DNA of 64,000 nt from Atherix ibis. Lineage: Eukaryota > Arthropoda > Insecta > Diptera > Athericidae. Positions 1-11,924 of this stretch are shown here, piece after piece. The DNA lies in NCBI GenBank assembly GCA_958298945.1, contig OY282609.1, forward strand, positions 56,082,220 to 56,146,219, read 5' to 3'. How positions within the stretch are numbered: the first letter of the stretch is position 1; each line of letters begins with the position of its first letter. The translations under genes and the position numbers were made by a program. Under the pieces are notes generated by a model that saw only the letters and a program-made list of their open reading frames with translations, was not told the DNA's origin and searched no databases.

Positions 1-231
1 GCGTTATGAAGCGTTTAATAAAAGAGATTTGTGCCCAGCAACAATTGTACATGAATTTTAGGCGAAATACTTAGCAAATTTCATCATCATATGACTTTTT
101 TCTGTTCCTGGAACTGAAATAACAACTTCGTGGAAGACTTTTGAGTCCATTGAAGTCATAAAACAGAAATCGCTTAAGGAGCCGATGACAATACTGACAA
201 GTGCTCATAAAAAGTGTTTCAAAGAATGCGG
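1..231 (+). pseudogene. mariner transposase fossil, C-terminal part
   Basis: This is a broken remnant of the last third of a mariner transposase, running off the left edge. Conceptual translation in two frames gives YDFFLFLELK, resembling the CDFFLFPKLK block after the third catalytic Asp, then FESIEVIKQKSLKE and a KKCFKE segment typical of the C-terminal tail of mariners such as the GTC family in this window. A frame change and at least two stops interrupt it. The upstream piece with VHEF and AKYL resembles the helix between the second and third Asp. No TIR is visible. The match is by eye, to family motifs only. Confidence 0.5.
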
Positions 232-1781
232 TTAATTATTGCCATCAATGTATTGCTTCAATTGGAACCTATTTCGAATATTATTTACTAATATTTGCTT
301 AAATATTATTTAAAAAATATATATTTATGTACATTATTATAATTATTCTCTATAAGAACTGAATATTTCAGTAATTAATTTATAAATTCTAAGCTTTTAT
401 TTATATTGCAAATAATATTCCTAACTTTTTTTAAATTTCATATCAGAGATTTTTTAAAAAAATCTTCATCAATTTAAAGATTCATTTTAATAAAGACCCT
501 ATCCAGTTTGATCAGATATTTGCTGATACTGTCTAATTAAAGATTGATTATCTCAATCCTAAACAGACATAAAATTTTTAAAAGAATTCGCTCATTCCCA
601 ATTTTATTAATATGATAATTGGCTCAATTTTAGTTTTTCACATCAGCAATTTCTATTTCACTTCAATAAATCATAAACTTAAAAGATGCATACAATTTTC
701 ACCTTAAATTTATAAAGGAAAATTATAGACCATTTCAGACTTAAAGAATACTGACATATTCACACACACATAAAAAACCCCTAAAGATAAATTTCAAATA
801 GAAAGAAAAACTTAGTAAATGATATGCAAATCTCTTAAGCTTTTGAAGAAAGTTATAATCATCGACGTGAAAATATTTAAAAGTATTTAGTATTCATTAA
901 CGAAACGTTGATAGACTATCAACACTTTTACTTTTATCACAAATCTTATACTATAAATAGACTACTTAAAATCATAAAAATATTTTTCGAAATAAAGTTT
1001 CAATTATATTAAATTATAAATTTAAAGTTTTGTCGCAATTTTGCAAATTTTTATATTGTTTTTGTCTTATTTAATTTAATACAAATACGAAAATAGCTAA
1101 TTCTCTTATCACAAAAAAAATTAAGTGTAAAATTACTTTAACTTAAACTGCTACTCTCTTTTAATTATTTACTATTTTGATGTATTATCAAATGGCATTA
1201 AACCGTCGAAATGTTTTGTTAAAATATCATAAAAACTAAAATCAATTAACTTTAATAATTTTACGTAATTAACTAAGCGTACCATTTTTTATAACATGTT
1301 CTTAATCTTACGAAAATAAACTGCAGTCAGCCAGCTTAAACTAATTTCAAGTTCACTTTTATAATTTTTGCCCCATAATAGTAGTAGGTGGAACGTCCAA
1401 CAAAAATATAGTAAAAATTCTTTAAAGTCCTTGAGAGCTGTTAATTTATTTTAATTTGCGTCCTTAAAATTTATTGTAATCATTTTTACTTATTCTTTTT
1501 CAAAATAATTTATGAAAAACTTTAACAAAATCTTTACAAGTTTTTGTGGAATTTTCTGCTGTTTATATATTAAAATTTCGGTTTTTTTATTTTGTTATAA
1601 AATTTGTTGTTAGTTTTTATTTAATTTATTTTTAATATATTCGGCGATTGCTTTAGGCATTGGTTTGCGTTAGTTTCCTAAGGTATAGTCTTTTTTGGAG
1701 GGTTCCATAGATGTAGCAGAAACCAGAAGAGTTCGCTGTATGGCACGATTGCCCTCCAACCGAAGTGCATGTCCAATTACC
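232..1781. other. AT-rich DNA, no gene seen
   Basis: Very AT-rich sequence with many short A and T runs. No convincing open frame, TIR or RNA gene was found. Local GC rises near 1,670-1,780, just before the hairpin. Confidence 0.5.
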
Positions 1782-1839
1782 TTATTCAAGGTTGGGGGTG
1801 CCAAATCTCTTTGGATTTGGCACCCCCAACCTTGAATAA
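1782..1839. repeat. perfect 26-bp hairpin
   Basis: The arms 1782-1807 and 1814-1839 are exact reverse complements and enclose a 6-base loop (TCTTTG). The arms are GC-richer than their surroundings and contain GGTTGGGGGTGCC. No TA or other target duplication was recognised at the ends. Confidence 0.85.
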
Positions 1840-1986
1840 TCGTACTTGCACATTCTTATTCAGAAGGCAATCTTAGAAATGATCAAGAGCTATTTGATAT
1901 TTCGCTGATTCGGGACAGTCTGCAAATGTCGTGTGAACTATCCATTGTAATTCCATGGCAAAATCTACGAGTGGCTCTTTCATCCG

Positions 1987-2500
1987 CTATGAATGAATAC
2001 GAAGTTGTCTATGAGCCAACGCATGCAGATGTCTGCCAGGAAATCTAGCCTTCAACGGAAGCCTCTTTGGAGAATTACAACTCGTCCAGCCTATCCACGA
2101 AAAAGGGGTAGCTATGGTAGCAGAAGCTGTTGAATCTCCTCTAGCACATCCTCTAAGGCCTCTAATCGAGTACACATTCCAAACAGCAAGAGTTCTATTG
2201 TTTCAACCCTATTTTTAGGTTTTTTAATTTAGCATCCACTTTATCCACTTCTTCCTGATGTCTTCTCAGGACATCAACGTATAAATTATTAGTTTTCTTT
2301 TCCACTTCACTCCCGCATTTCTCCATGGGACTTCATATCCGTGATTGCACGTTGGCTTTACGTTATTCGTCTAGCCGTTCCGCGAATTCAAGGAATAGTT
2401 TCACATCTTCTTGCCGCCACGTGTCAAATGTCTGCAAATCTTCGACTCGCCTTGCATAAAATTCCTAAAGAAAATCTTGTATCACGTTCCCCGTTTCCAT
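1987..2500 (-). pseudogene. unidentified broken ORF, coiled-coil-like
   Basis: Reading leftwards from an ATG at 2500, several frames give charged, helix-like peptide with stops in between, for example TFDTWRQEDVKLFLEFAERL, later HQEEVDKVDAKL, and RLEALEDVLEEIQQLLL near 2,140. The composition (Glu/Lys/Leu heptads, no zinc knuckle) would fit a structural protein of an old retroelement, such as a gag or an envelope coiled coil, but I cannot assign it. At least three stops or frame changes break it. No long terminal repeats are visible near it. Confidence 0.3.
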
Positions 2501-2824
2501 GTTTCAACTTTTGGTTGATGACTTAAAAACTGATCACTAATTTGCAGTAAGCTTAGAACTATGAAAAGTTTTTTTTTTTTTTTTGGTATAAAATCATACC
2601 TAAAATTTCTTGTTAGTTTTTAATTAATTAATTTTCAATTCCTGCGGTGGTTACGTTAGGTGAACTATTTAAGTCACTGAGCACCGTTGTATTTTCTCAA
2701 CCAGACCTGATAACTTTTTTAAGAGGGTACTTTCTTAATTAGTAGATGACAATGTAACCAACTCCAATCAGTACGGTTGAAGATTACAACGATCCCAGAT
2801 ATAACCGTGCAGTATAATAATATG

Positions 2825-3019
2825 CTATATAAATTGAAAAAACGACCTTGGAAAGATATTGAATGAAGGATCTAAAAGATTTACAATGGAGGATATCTCA
2901 TTAGAAAAGGAATTTTTGGTAAAATGACATTCCATTAACAAATGTACGACAGTGAGCTGAACGTCACCGGATGGGCAGGTGAAGCAAGGGTGGTTTACGA
3001 AATCTAATAATCTATTCAA
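2825..3019 (-). pseudogene. LINE ORF2 C-terminal tail fossil
   Basis: A 64-codon frame reads PCFTCPSGDVQLTVVHLLME followed by C and HF. The pattern Cys-x2-Cys, then LTV-x-HLL-x2-C, is the cysteine/histidine tail that follows the RNase H domain in I- and R1-like non-LTR retrotransposons. Only this tail is recognisable, and the RNase H part is not seen to the right. An ancient, heavily truncated copy is likely. The same LTV-x-HIL-x2-C pattern occurs near 52.2 kb on the plus strand. Confidence 0.45.
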
Positions 3020-4503
3020 TTTGTTTTAAAAGATAGAATTATATTGCAAATAGTTATAATATTTAAGATTTCATAATATTTTTCGGATTTCCTAGTTTTA
3101 TCCTTTCTGGATATATTATTGAAAAATAAATAGAATTTTCCTAAGTTCTGAATATCAAAATTATCATCAATAATAATATATTTTACTATAATTTCTTTTT
3201 CAATCCAGCTTTGTATGCAAAAATAATATAAATGCTTCTACTCTATTACACAGTAAAAAGAAATCGATTTTTTTCCACTAAAACTTAATAAACCAAAAAA
3301 TGCGTAGAAAGAACTTATTTCACTGCAAGTAAGTCTACGAAATTCTTTTTTATGATAAGTAAAAATAAACATTTCATTATACATTTGAAACTCTAAGACT
3401 TTACTAAAGAAAACATTCAGAAATTTTAATGTTAACGGAATGAGAACAACAAGACTAGATATTCTTTTCAATATCTACTTTTGTACTGCTAAAAATAGTT
3501 TCATAGAAATTCTGATTTTAGCTGGTTTCCACCTGTCATAATGTCAAGTTTCCTACCATAGTTTTAAACTCTCACCTTCAAAAATTAAAACAGATGTTCT
3601 AGAAAATAAATTTCACTTTTCTAGGTCATCTTTAGTCTAAGCTATCAACAAAGCAGATGGGTGAATACTTATTACAGTTTATTTAAGAGTTTCTTTGTAA
3701 TGCAATCATATGGAAAACTTTCGTTCAATTCTCAAAATACTTATTAGGAGTTTGAAAAAGTTTCTAGATTTTATTTGGTAAAATCTTGGAAGTTTCAGAT
3801 AATATATAAATTTTTTTAATATCTTGTGTAAAATAAATTTCTTTCTTCCTGAAAATTTATACGAACTTCTAAATAAGTATTTGTATTATAATAAATATTA
3901 TATGAACCTGTTAATGCCTTGATGGTTTTTTAAAATCGCACTCTTAAAAAACTTTGCTTTTCGAAATCAATTACTTTTCTACATAAAATTGAAATTTTCA
4001 AAAATTTTATTTTTGAACTACTATAAATACAAAAAAATATTATAAGATTGTTCTAATGTTCTGTTGAACTATCTTTTCAGGATTATTGAAGTATTTTTTC
4101 TGAATTATCATTTTTATTTAATAAAATTTACATCTAAAAATATAATCATATAAGTGAAGGTGAAAGCAATGCATCATTTTATATTTAAATATTTAATCAG
4201 AATCTAAATGTTCAAGTTTAAAAATTTTTCGAAATGACTTACTCTTCAAAAACAGATCCTCTAATCTTCCAGGATTACAATTCCATTGCCATACTCATAA
4301 AGACATACACATTTTTTTGTCATTTCGAACAATATTAGCATTGAAATATAAATACTAATTGCTCCAACAATAAAGGTCATTTTGGTGATAGCATGTCCTT
4401 CAAGCGTACTAGTCGCAAACCTACTTAATTTCCCTACACGAACGGTACGCATTAAAGAGTTTTAAAACTTTATTTTTTATTTTAAATGATATCGAAAAGT
4501 ACT
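3020..4503. other. AT-rich DNA, no gene seen
   Basis: Low-complexity AT-rich sequence. Short frames at 3,238-3,471 and 4,261-4,452 on the minus strand have skewed composition and no recognisable motif, and are judged chance. No repeat boundary was seen. Confidence 0.45.
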
Positions 4504-4505
4504 TA

Positions 4506-5769
4506 ATAGGTGTATCAGCTTAAATCCGCTGTTTTTTAGTCAAAAAAACACATGTTTTTTTCATAGAAAGCAAAAACAAATTTATTCAAAGTACTTGCCC
4601 TCGCTAACTACACATTTTTCCCGTCTCTCGGGTAATTTGTGGATACCACGCCAAAAAAATTCCTTCTCTTTCGAGGCAAACCACTCATCAAGCTATTTTC
4701 GGACGTCTTCGTAAGAATCGAAGTGCTGCTCAGCGAGCGCGTGGCCCATCGACGAAAACAGGTGGTATTCGAAATAAGCGAGGTGGGGTAGCTCCTCCCA
4801 GTTGAGTGTCTCCAAGTAGTTTGGACCAATTTTAACGTGTGCGAAGGTGCGTTGTCGTGGAGGAAAATCAGCTTCTCATGTCTTTGTTGATAATCCGTCC
4901 TTTTTTCATGCAGAGCACGGTGCAATTTGATCAGTTGTTGGTGGTATCGGTGGGCTTTGTCAGTTTTACCAGGTTTCAACCTCTCATAGTAGACGATAAC
5001 CTGCTGATCCAACCAAACGCAAAGCATCGTCTTCCGTCAGAAGCGATTTGGTCTTGGGGAAGATGTTGATGGTTGGCCGGGATCAACCCACGATTTCTTG
5101 CGTTTAGGATTCTCGGAATATATCCACTTTTCATCGCCTGTCACAATCCGATGCAGAAACGACTTTGTTTTTTGTCTGACGAGCAAAATTTCGCATTTGT
5201 TTAGGCGTCGCTCCATCTGCCTATCATTCAATTCATGCGGCACCCATTTTCCGATCTTTTCAATCTTCTCCATGGCACGCAGACGCATGGAAATGGCTGG
5301 TTGAGTAACACCCAATTGCTCCGCGAGCATTTTTTGCGATTGGGTATCGTCTTCATCCAAAAGAGCCTGCAATTGATGGTCGTCAACCTTCCTAGGCCAA
5401 TTTTCACACTTCTTGTCCCACAAGTCAAAATTGCCGTCTTTGAACTGACGAAACCATTCTCGGCACGTTGTTTCCATTAAAGTACACTCACCATTGACCT
5501 CTATAAGCATTCGATACGATTCGGCAGCCGATTTCTTCAAATTGAAGCAGAAAAGCAGCGCTTCCCGCATATGCTGTTTTTCTGGCATAAAACTAGACAT
5601 GATTTCCAAAGGAAAAATGTATGTTGTTGTACGAAATTGCTGACAATGTGCATTGATTTATTTTAACAGATGTCAAACTCATAAAAAATGTATGGCGTGC
5701 CCATGGTAGCTTAATGCGCTCACTCACGCCATCTATGACCAAACCGCGGATTTAAGCTTATACACCTTG
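4506..5769 (-). mobile_element. mariner, Mos1/mauritiana-like, copy 1
   Basis: The 1,264-bp element has inverted ends: GGTGTATCAGCTTAAATCCG on the left matches the complement of the GCGGATTTAAGCTTATACACC right end. A TA flanks each side (4504-4505 and 5770-5771). The outermost bases are slightly decayed compared with the CCAGGTGTAT end seen in the 13.4 and 30.8 kb copies. The encoded transposase is strongly Mos1-like (FVPEK, LLFCFNLKKSAAES, WVPHELNDRQMERR, VTGDEKWI, PGQPSTSSPRPNRF). Confidence 0.92.
4582..5600 (-). pseudogene. Mos1-like transposase, inactivated
   Basis: DDE/D transposase, in life a nuclear cut-and-paste enzyme acting on its own TIRs. From the ATG at 5600 the frame is open through the helix-turn-helix DNA-binding half and the first catalytic Asp (VTGDEKW) to PRPNRF. 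An in-frame TGA follows near 5,030, where copy 2 has GGA (NRFGRK). The same frame resumes with MLCVWLDQQ (normally WWDQ) and the second Asp (FLHDNAPSH). A frame change near 4,820 scrambles the segment up to the third Asp, and the PSD motif is not readable. The C-terminus ends KYFE-stop in another frame. It is therefore inactive. Sister copies are at 13.4 and 29.6 kb. Confidence 0.88.
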
Positions 5770-5771
5770 TA

Positions 5772-6316
5772 TAATTTAAAAAAATCAGATTATTTAAGGA
5801 AAGATTCAAAGACAAGAAAACCAAGAACGGGATGATTTATTTTATAAATTTAAAAAACTTCAATACTATTCGATGGATGGATGCATAATGGAAGGGTGTA
5901 AGTAACCAGATCTCTTGCTAAAGGATTAGGATGGTAGGATAGACGTGAAGATGCACAGTACACAGACGAATAGAACATTTTGATCACAATCGATAGCACC
6001 GCTCCCTACATAAAAAAGAGTACTGAAGGATTCTATATTACACGGTTTAGATTCAATGGGAATTAGAATGCTTTATGGAGCCTCAGATTTCAAGTCCGTA
6101 TGTGCTTATCGGTTTCAGTACCACCTTATATAATTCACTCTTTTGTATCAGTTTTGGTCCATTGTCTGGGATTCCTTTTAGTTCTTTCATCGTCCTTTAT
6201 ACTTGCATATTTATTTTTGTTTTCGTTTGAAGGTTACAGGTTAACCATTGGTCGATTATCAGTCTTACGTATCGCATATTCGTTTTTTTTGTGGAATATT
6301 AATGCTAGTTGGGGTT
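5772..6316. other. no gene seen
   Basis: Mixed sequence with slightly higher GC than average. A plus-strand frame from 6,100 has a hydrophobic, low-complexity composition and runs into the neighbouring mariner, so it is not accepted as a gene. Confidence 0.4.
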
Positions 6317-6319
6317 ATA

Positions 6320-7150
6320 CGCGGTCTGTTCAAAAAGTATCGCGAATTCTGTGTTTTTTCAAAAATCATTTATTAATTCATGAATATCTATTTCGTCCCC
6401 TTCAAAGTAATCGCCACCAGATATTATACACTTGTGCCAACGTTTTTCCCAATCCTCGAAGCACTTCAAAAAATCATTTTTTGTGATATTGTTCAGCTCC
6501 TCCTTCGATGCTGTCTTTATCTCCTCAATCGTAGAGTAGCGTCGTCCTTTCATGGGGTTCTTCAGTTTCGCGAACAAGAAAAAGTCACAGGGGGTCAGAT
6601 CTGGGGAATACGGTGGCAGTAACGATGCATAAGCAGGGGCGTTATCATGGTGCAAAAGCCAATTTTTGTTCTTCCAAAAATCCGGGCGTTTTTGGCGGAT
6701 TGGTTCGCGCAACTTACGCATAACTTGCAGGTAATATTCCTTATTGATCGTTATACCCTGTGGTAAGAACTTATGATGCACCACGACCCTGCAATCGAAG
6801 AAAACTGTAAGCAAAACCTTCACATTCTACCGAACTTGGCGCTTTTTTCGGTTTTGGCTCGTGGGGCAGCTTTCATTGGGATGATTGAGCTTTGGTTTCT
6901 ACGTCATAACCATAAACCCATGATTAGTCACCAGTTATGATTCTCTGGAGCAAATTTGGGTCGTTGCGAACAGAGTCCAACAGGTCCTTAGCTATGTTAA
7001 TGCGATGCTGTTTTTGGTCGAAAATGGGCAAAAATCGAAGACGAGCCAAAATAGGTGCAAGCAAAGCAGCTGTCAAAAATTAGCTTAACATTCCAAATGG
7101 CCGAACATGTCGGCATAAGTGAGAGACATGAGTACAAACATAACGCCACA
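6320..7150 (-). mobile_element. GTC-family mariner, copy A (deleted, truncated)
   Basis: The left end is the element's 3' TIR (GCGGTCTGTTCAAAAAGTAT) preceded by TA at 6318-6319. The right side stops in the 5' untranslated part, so the 5' TIR is missing. The 154-codon frame 6359-6823 holds KVLLTVFFDC, the second Asp (LLHHDNAPAY), PPYSPDLTPCDFF with the third Asp, and the KRWHKCI tail. About 15 codons between the second and third Asp are deleted, so the D34D spacing is lost. Further right the first-Asp box reads GD-stop-S. Codons 1 to about 105 are deleted, with the 5' leader fused to DQKQHRIN. This is a dead, non-autonomous copy. Confidence 0.85.
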
Positions 7151-7164
7151 TTTTGGTTACGATA

Positions 7165-7430
7165 TTATGACAAGACACATCATGTGTATAAATGTTATAA
7201 AGGATTGGAACTAGGATGCTATCCTGAAAATATCAGTCTGAGAGATAGGATTTGAAGATGTGGAAATAACTAGCAAGTAATATTTGCTGCAGGTCCCAAA
7301 GCAATTCTGTGTGCCATACACGGTCGAAAGTTGGGCCCTGCAGCATTATTCCTCTTGGTTTAGCGTGCACGCTTTGTAGTCGAATACACGATGATACAGC
7401 TGGATAGTGGAACGCTTTATTCAAAATTCA
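7165..7430 (-). pseudogene. Jockey-like LINE reverse transcriptase fragment
   Basis: The minus-strand translation contains FDRVWHTELLWDLQQILL followed by SYFHIFKSYLSDRIFRI. This matches the KAFDRVWH-x2-LL-x-KL...PSYY-x-LIKSYL-x-R-F block of Jockey-clade reverse transcriptases, upstream of the catalytic YADD. The normal lead-in (FLDVAKA) is degraded, and nothing further of the polymerase is readable on either side. It directly adjoins the truncated 5' side of mariner copy A. It is an old 5'- and 3'-truncated remnant. Confidence 0.65.
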
Positions 7431-9879
7431 AACTTATTCTGAGGAATTATATTCTCACGTTTTATTATAATGATTGCTAGTTTTAGAAAGTAGTGACTTA
7501 AGTAAAAATATACTTCTTAAAAAGTAATTAGATCACATTTTAAATATAAAAATATCATTACTACAATAAAATAACACTTGCCTAAAATTAGTAAATTTCA
7601 TGTAGCCTAGACCTTAACAAAATTTGATGATTTCCATTAAATTCTAAAAACCAAGCAAAATATGGAATATATCAAATTGGAGCGATTTTTTTTGCCTACG
7701 CCATATTGAATTTCTATTGATCTAAAAATACTTTCGACTTTGATTTACTATGATAAGACCTTGTTTCTGTATTGAAGGAATCTCAAAGTTACTTCATCAA
7801 ATTACAAATCAAAAATAGATATTTATAATTGTCATAGCATTCTAAGGTAACGAAAACTACCAAAAATTTTACTATTCACTCAAAATGTAATATGAAAATT
7901 ATAATACAAAAAAAAACATTAAAAACTCCGTCAACTTCATTCAAAGCTTTTATAAATTTAATCCTTAAATTAATATTTTATAACATAATAAACATTTTTA
8001 ATGTATTATAATACAAAAATAAATGAATTTTGAAATATTCCATCAGATCAAATCTATCAAATAAATGTAATTTTACACCTACAACATTTTCAAACATTAG
8101 GTCAATTATGAATCAACTTTAAGTATGTGTATGTGTATGTTTGTTTTTTTTTTGTATTCCCAGAGAAATTTTCATATTTTCAAAAAACGAAAATAATGGC
8201 TAATGAAGTGTTTATTATCACCTTCCTCCCGTAACTAAAATAATAGAATTTATTGATGAATTTAAAATATATTTTCACTTGTTATTAAAATTAATATCAA
8301 AATATATTAATTTCATATAAATTTATTTTTGTTATTCGAAAAAGCTTTGAATTGAATTTTACATTTTTGATATTTTGTATCAGTTTTGTGAATTTGTTAT
8401 AATTATTATGAGATTTATTCTCTGCATAAATATACAAATTCAAAAGTAAACACTTGTTAAATAAATATAAAAGTTTAAACTTGTAACACCTTTTAACAGT
8501 TTAATTTCAAGGTTTTAAATTAATTTCATTTCATTATATGGGAGCACAAGCACTTTAAAGTATGCTTGATTATTTTCAATTCAAATTAAATTTCTATATT
8601 GAAAATTTTAAACTCACTGATGGCCGCATGCTTTTCTTCTATAAAAATATTTTCCAAAATATCTCGTTCTGAATGAATAAGTGAATTATTTTCATTTGAG
8701 TTGGACATGTTCCAAAAAAATCTTCTTGAGAATAAACGTCATCGAATTGCGTTTATCTGTGACGGATTCAATTTGGCATAGTCTCTAAGAAAATTTGCTT
8801 CTAGAGCGTCTCTAGATAAGTACTAAATCTATTTAGATATACCAACAGTGCATATTTGTGGAAAAATATATTATCGCCCCCTCATTATAATTCAATAGGA
8901 TTAAGATATGTATATACTGAAATAATTGGAGGATAAGACAAAACCATTGGTTGGACTCATATGAGTTCTGCTAGATCTTCTTTGTCCTCCATATGTGCAC
9001 GTATGTACATGGATAATTTTCTTTTGTATTCAACGTAGAAATCATTCCAGGCCTTATTATTAATTCATTGCTTTCTGTAACCTTGGCCAAATTTTCAAAA
9101 CTGTTTCGAAAATCAAGACTTCAGTGTGTTCTCATTCATACTTGTGTTCATCACCTGAATATGAACTGAAATAAAATTATCTGAATTCGCCTTTTTCCAT
9201 TTTTTCCATTGGGATTATGTGAATTATAAATTACATATTTCGGAAATCATTTGTTTTCTTGTACTCCCAATAGAGGAGCATATTTTTTTTAAACTACAAT
9301 ATTTATGCACCTTTTTATGAAAAATCATTTAGAATCTATTTAAAGAATTGTTCTGTGTTGTTTGTTATATTTCTATGCCATTTACAAGAACAAGGGTTCT
9401 CATATAACACGAATATTGAACATTTACAATATTGTTTTTAATTTTTTATGTGAATTCAAAAAGCTTATTATTATTAATTGTATTATTCTGATAAGAAAGT
9501 TTTCATATTATCAGCATCACTTTAGATATTCAGAAAAAATTATAGAGCTAGAACTTATCAATTAATATAGGTTTTCCTGCAGCGGTATTGGAATATTCTT
9601 ATTTTCCTATTAGTGGCCTCTTACGATAGGCAGAAAATATCGAAGGGCTATTCTTAAGATCCGACCCTACATAGATGTATTTATATGAATTTATTTATAT
9701 AATATAAAGCCCCAACAAATTTTATTGATAACCTTTTAATAAAAGATTTCACCTAAGAAATTTTTATGGCATTACACAAACAATTTTCATGCTCTTTAAT
9801 ATTGGCATAAACAAAGTAATGATAAAAATTTGATAAAATCTTTTTAATTGGAAATTTTACAATGAATTTTTTCCAATAC
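7431..9879. other. AT-rich DNA, no gene seen
   Basis: About 2.4 kb of AT-rich sequence. A short TATGTG-type repeat lies near 8,125-8,145. A GC-richer patch at 9,580-9,680 (GTGGCCTCTTACGATAGGCA) looks like a repeat fragment, but I cannot classify it. Confidence 0.45.
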
Positions 9880-9945
9880 ACTGTCAGAATAAAGTATAAG
9901 GTAGAACCTAGCATACCACCCTGAGGAATACCAACTTAAGTTGGC
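9880..9945 (-). pseudogene. LINE reverse transcriptase motif remnant
   Basis: The minus strand reads VGIPQGGMLGSTLYFILT, resembling the GVPQGSVLGPLLYNIYT motif of LINE reverse transcriptases. A stop lies just before it, and only this short block is recognisable. It could belong to the same decayed locus as the tail at 10.0-10.6 kb, although the order suggests a separate fragment. Confidence 0.45.
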
Positions 9946-10029
9946 CAAATAATGGAATTTGGAGAATCGAACAAATTATATTCATAAAAATAATATTTTA
10001 TTATAATGAAGTAACAATCGAATTTTATT

Positions 10030-10625
10030 GTTTATTTTTAAAATAGCGTCACAACTATGAGGCCATTCGGCAATTTCATGTCTCGTGTAGGTGTGTTCTG
10101 CCAGCTTTACTTAATAAAATTGGCAGTTAGCTAATTAGAGGGAGTAATAAGAAGTGATTAAATTTTTTTGGAGCATATTAGATTGTTTTAGAAAATTAAA
10201 GAGGGAACTTGGAAAAGGAATGGTTGGGTCTAGGAAGAAGTCCTATTAAAAAAGAAAAACCAAAGGAATGGTATTGAGGACGACATTGGTTAGCGAAGAA
10301 GAAATCATGGATCAGTGCGGCAAGACAAATCTGTATTTTTAGAAGCTTTCTTCTCCAAAATTTTGAAATGGTTGTAGGGTAGACCCATTCTATTTGCAGA
10401 CGTATGGCCTAGCATGTGTGTTGGCCATTTGATTAGAAGGTGGCGCAAGGTCGGACTCCCAATGGTTATAGGACGATGACGAGCCTCCTTAGGCAGTGGA
10501 TTAATCGCCCATTGTCAAGCATAGTAGCACGACCTGGAACCCAAGATTATTCAAAATTCTATCGGGTCAACTGATGGCTTCTAATATTGCAAAAGTGTCA
10601 CTAAAAATAGTTACAATTCGAAAGG
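10030..10625 (-). pseudogene. I-like LINE RNase H/tail and 3' end fossil
   Basis: Reading leftwards, IFSDTFAILEAIS (10.6 kb) resembles the YTDS-x-A-L-x-AL motif of the RNase H domain. HMLGHTSANRMGLPYNHF (about 10.4 kb) resembles the GTHAxRLGLPYNDFC segment after RNase H. Near 10,050-10,085 lies TGCCGAATGGCCTCATAG, a motif shared with the probable LINE 3' ends at 19.18, 26.60 and 57.69 kb. The order RNase H, tail, 3' motif is consistent with one minus-strand copy. Many stops interrupt it. Confidence 0.5.
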
Positions 10626-10919
10626 ATGAATTTACACGTTCAATATTATTTTAAATAACTCAGATACGAGATGTATTTATCTACTATCCATGTATGGTGG
10701 GTATCCGAACAGTGTCAATTAAAATTGAGTCCATCAGAACTTCTTCAGCACACTTGATTCCTTCTATTAGTATCCTGACACATATTGTGAAGAAAATTAT
10801 CTATCGAAAACTATTTTTATATTATTTAGTGCACAATGCTCGAAAGCAATTATTTATTAAAAAAAAACATATTTCAATTAATAGATTCTTCTTTTTTCTC
10901 TACTAGACACTCAATAAAT

Positions 10920-11004
10920 AGAACAATTTTTTTTTACTTCTTCATATTCTTAATAGACAATAATTTATTCTATTAAGAATATGACGAATTAAAAAAATTG
11001 TTCT
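10920..11004. repeat. imperfect 35-bp inverted repeat
   Basis: The arms 10920-10956 and 10970-11004 are inverted, with AGAACAATTTTTTT at one end matching AAAAAAATTGTTCT at the other and CATATTCTTAATAG pairing with CTATTAAGAATATG. A few mismatches lie in the middle of the arms. It is AT-rich and could be a small fold-back element. Confidence 0.7.
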
Positions 11005-11920
11005 AATTATTAAATGTTTAGTCCACAATTTTGTTTTTTTTGTTTAAATAAGAAAAATAAAATTTGTAAAATGTCAGTAAACAAAATGCTGCTTGGAAAA
11101 ATGTTATCTTTGGTAATGCTTCAAAAAGCATTTCAAAAAGAGTTGATGGAATCATAAATATAATTTGAAAAAATTAAATCTTAGAAGTATTTGATTTAAA
11201 TTAATTTCAAACCAAATTGAATTCTAATTTGAATATTTATTTTTATTTGTAATTGCTTTCCTTTCAATGATTTTTGGAATTCTAATATAGTCTGAGAGTA
11301 TTGATGATTGATACTCTCAAATATTCACTCTAAATTATTTATAGCCTATTTTTATTACCCATTTATAATTTTACTAAGATATTTTCTTAAATAAGAGGTT
11401 CATTTTTCGAAAAATAAAAGTAATATTCTCTAAAAAATACTCTGATGGAGACCAATTTATATAGTCATGAACAAATAAGTAAAAATAAAATATGAAAGCC
11501 AATAAGAGTTTTTTTTAGTTCAAAGAAATTTTGTGTCTCTTAATAAATTAATTTTCATTTGAACCATGAATACTTTGACTGAAAAGTCAAGTATTCTGCT
11601 TCAAAATTACTTTATGAAAAGGTCCATCCCACTCAAGTACAGGTTCATGAGATTGGTTTCTATGATAACATATACCATAAGTGCTTCTTCAGAAATCTAA
11701 CTCATAAAAGTAATAATAAATAGATTGCTCCCAAATTCAAACAAATCTATTCAAATACTCATTATTATTTATTTTATGGCACAATTTATGTAGACCATAA
11801 TAAATTTAAATAAATATGAACATTTCGATAAATTTTAATGATATTTTATCAAAATAATTGTTTTATTTTTATTTTTATTTATTCCTGTCTAATACTTAGC
11901 ATATAATTCTAAAATATCCT
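11005..11920. other. AT-rich DNA, no gene seen
   Basis: AT-rich filler with a 9-bp hairpin near 11,294-11,318 (GAGAGTAT...ATACTCTC). No gene or transposon end was recognised. Confidence 0.4.
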
Positions 11921-11924
11921 TCGT

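Noticed and set aside
1987..2500. A confident assignment of the coiled-coil remnant to a retroviral gag or envelope gene
   Set aside because: No catalytic domain, zinc knuckle or long terminal repeat nearby, and the similarity is only in helical composition.
5235..5480. Plus-strand frames opposite the Mos1-like transposase (also at 12,084, 13,990 and 25,224-25,692) as genes
   Set aside because: They are antisense shadows of well-supported transposase or RT coding sequence.
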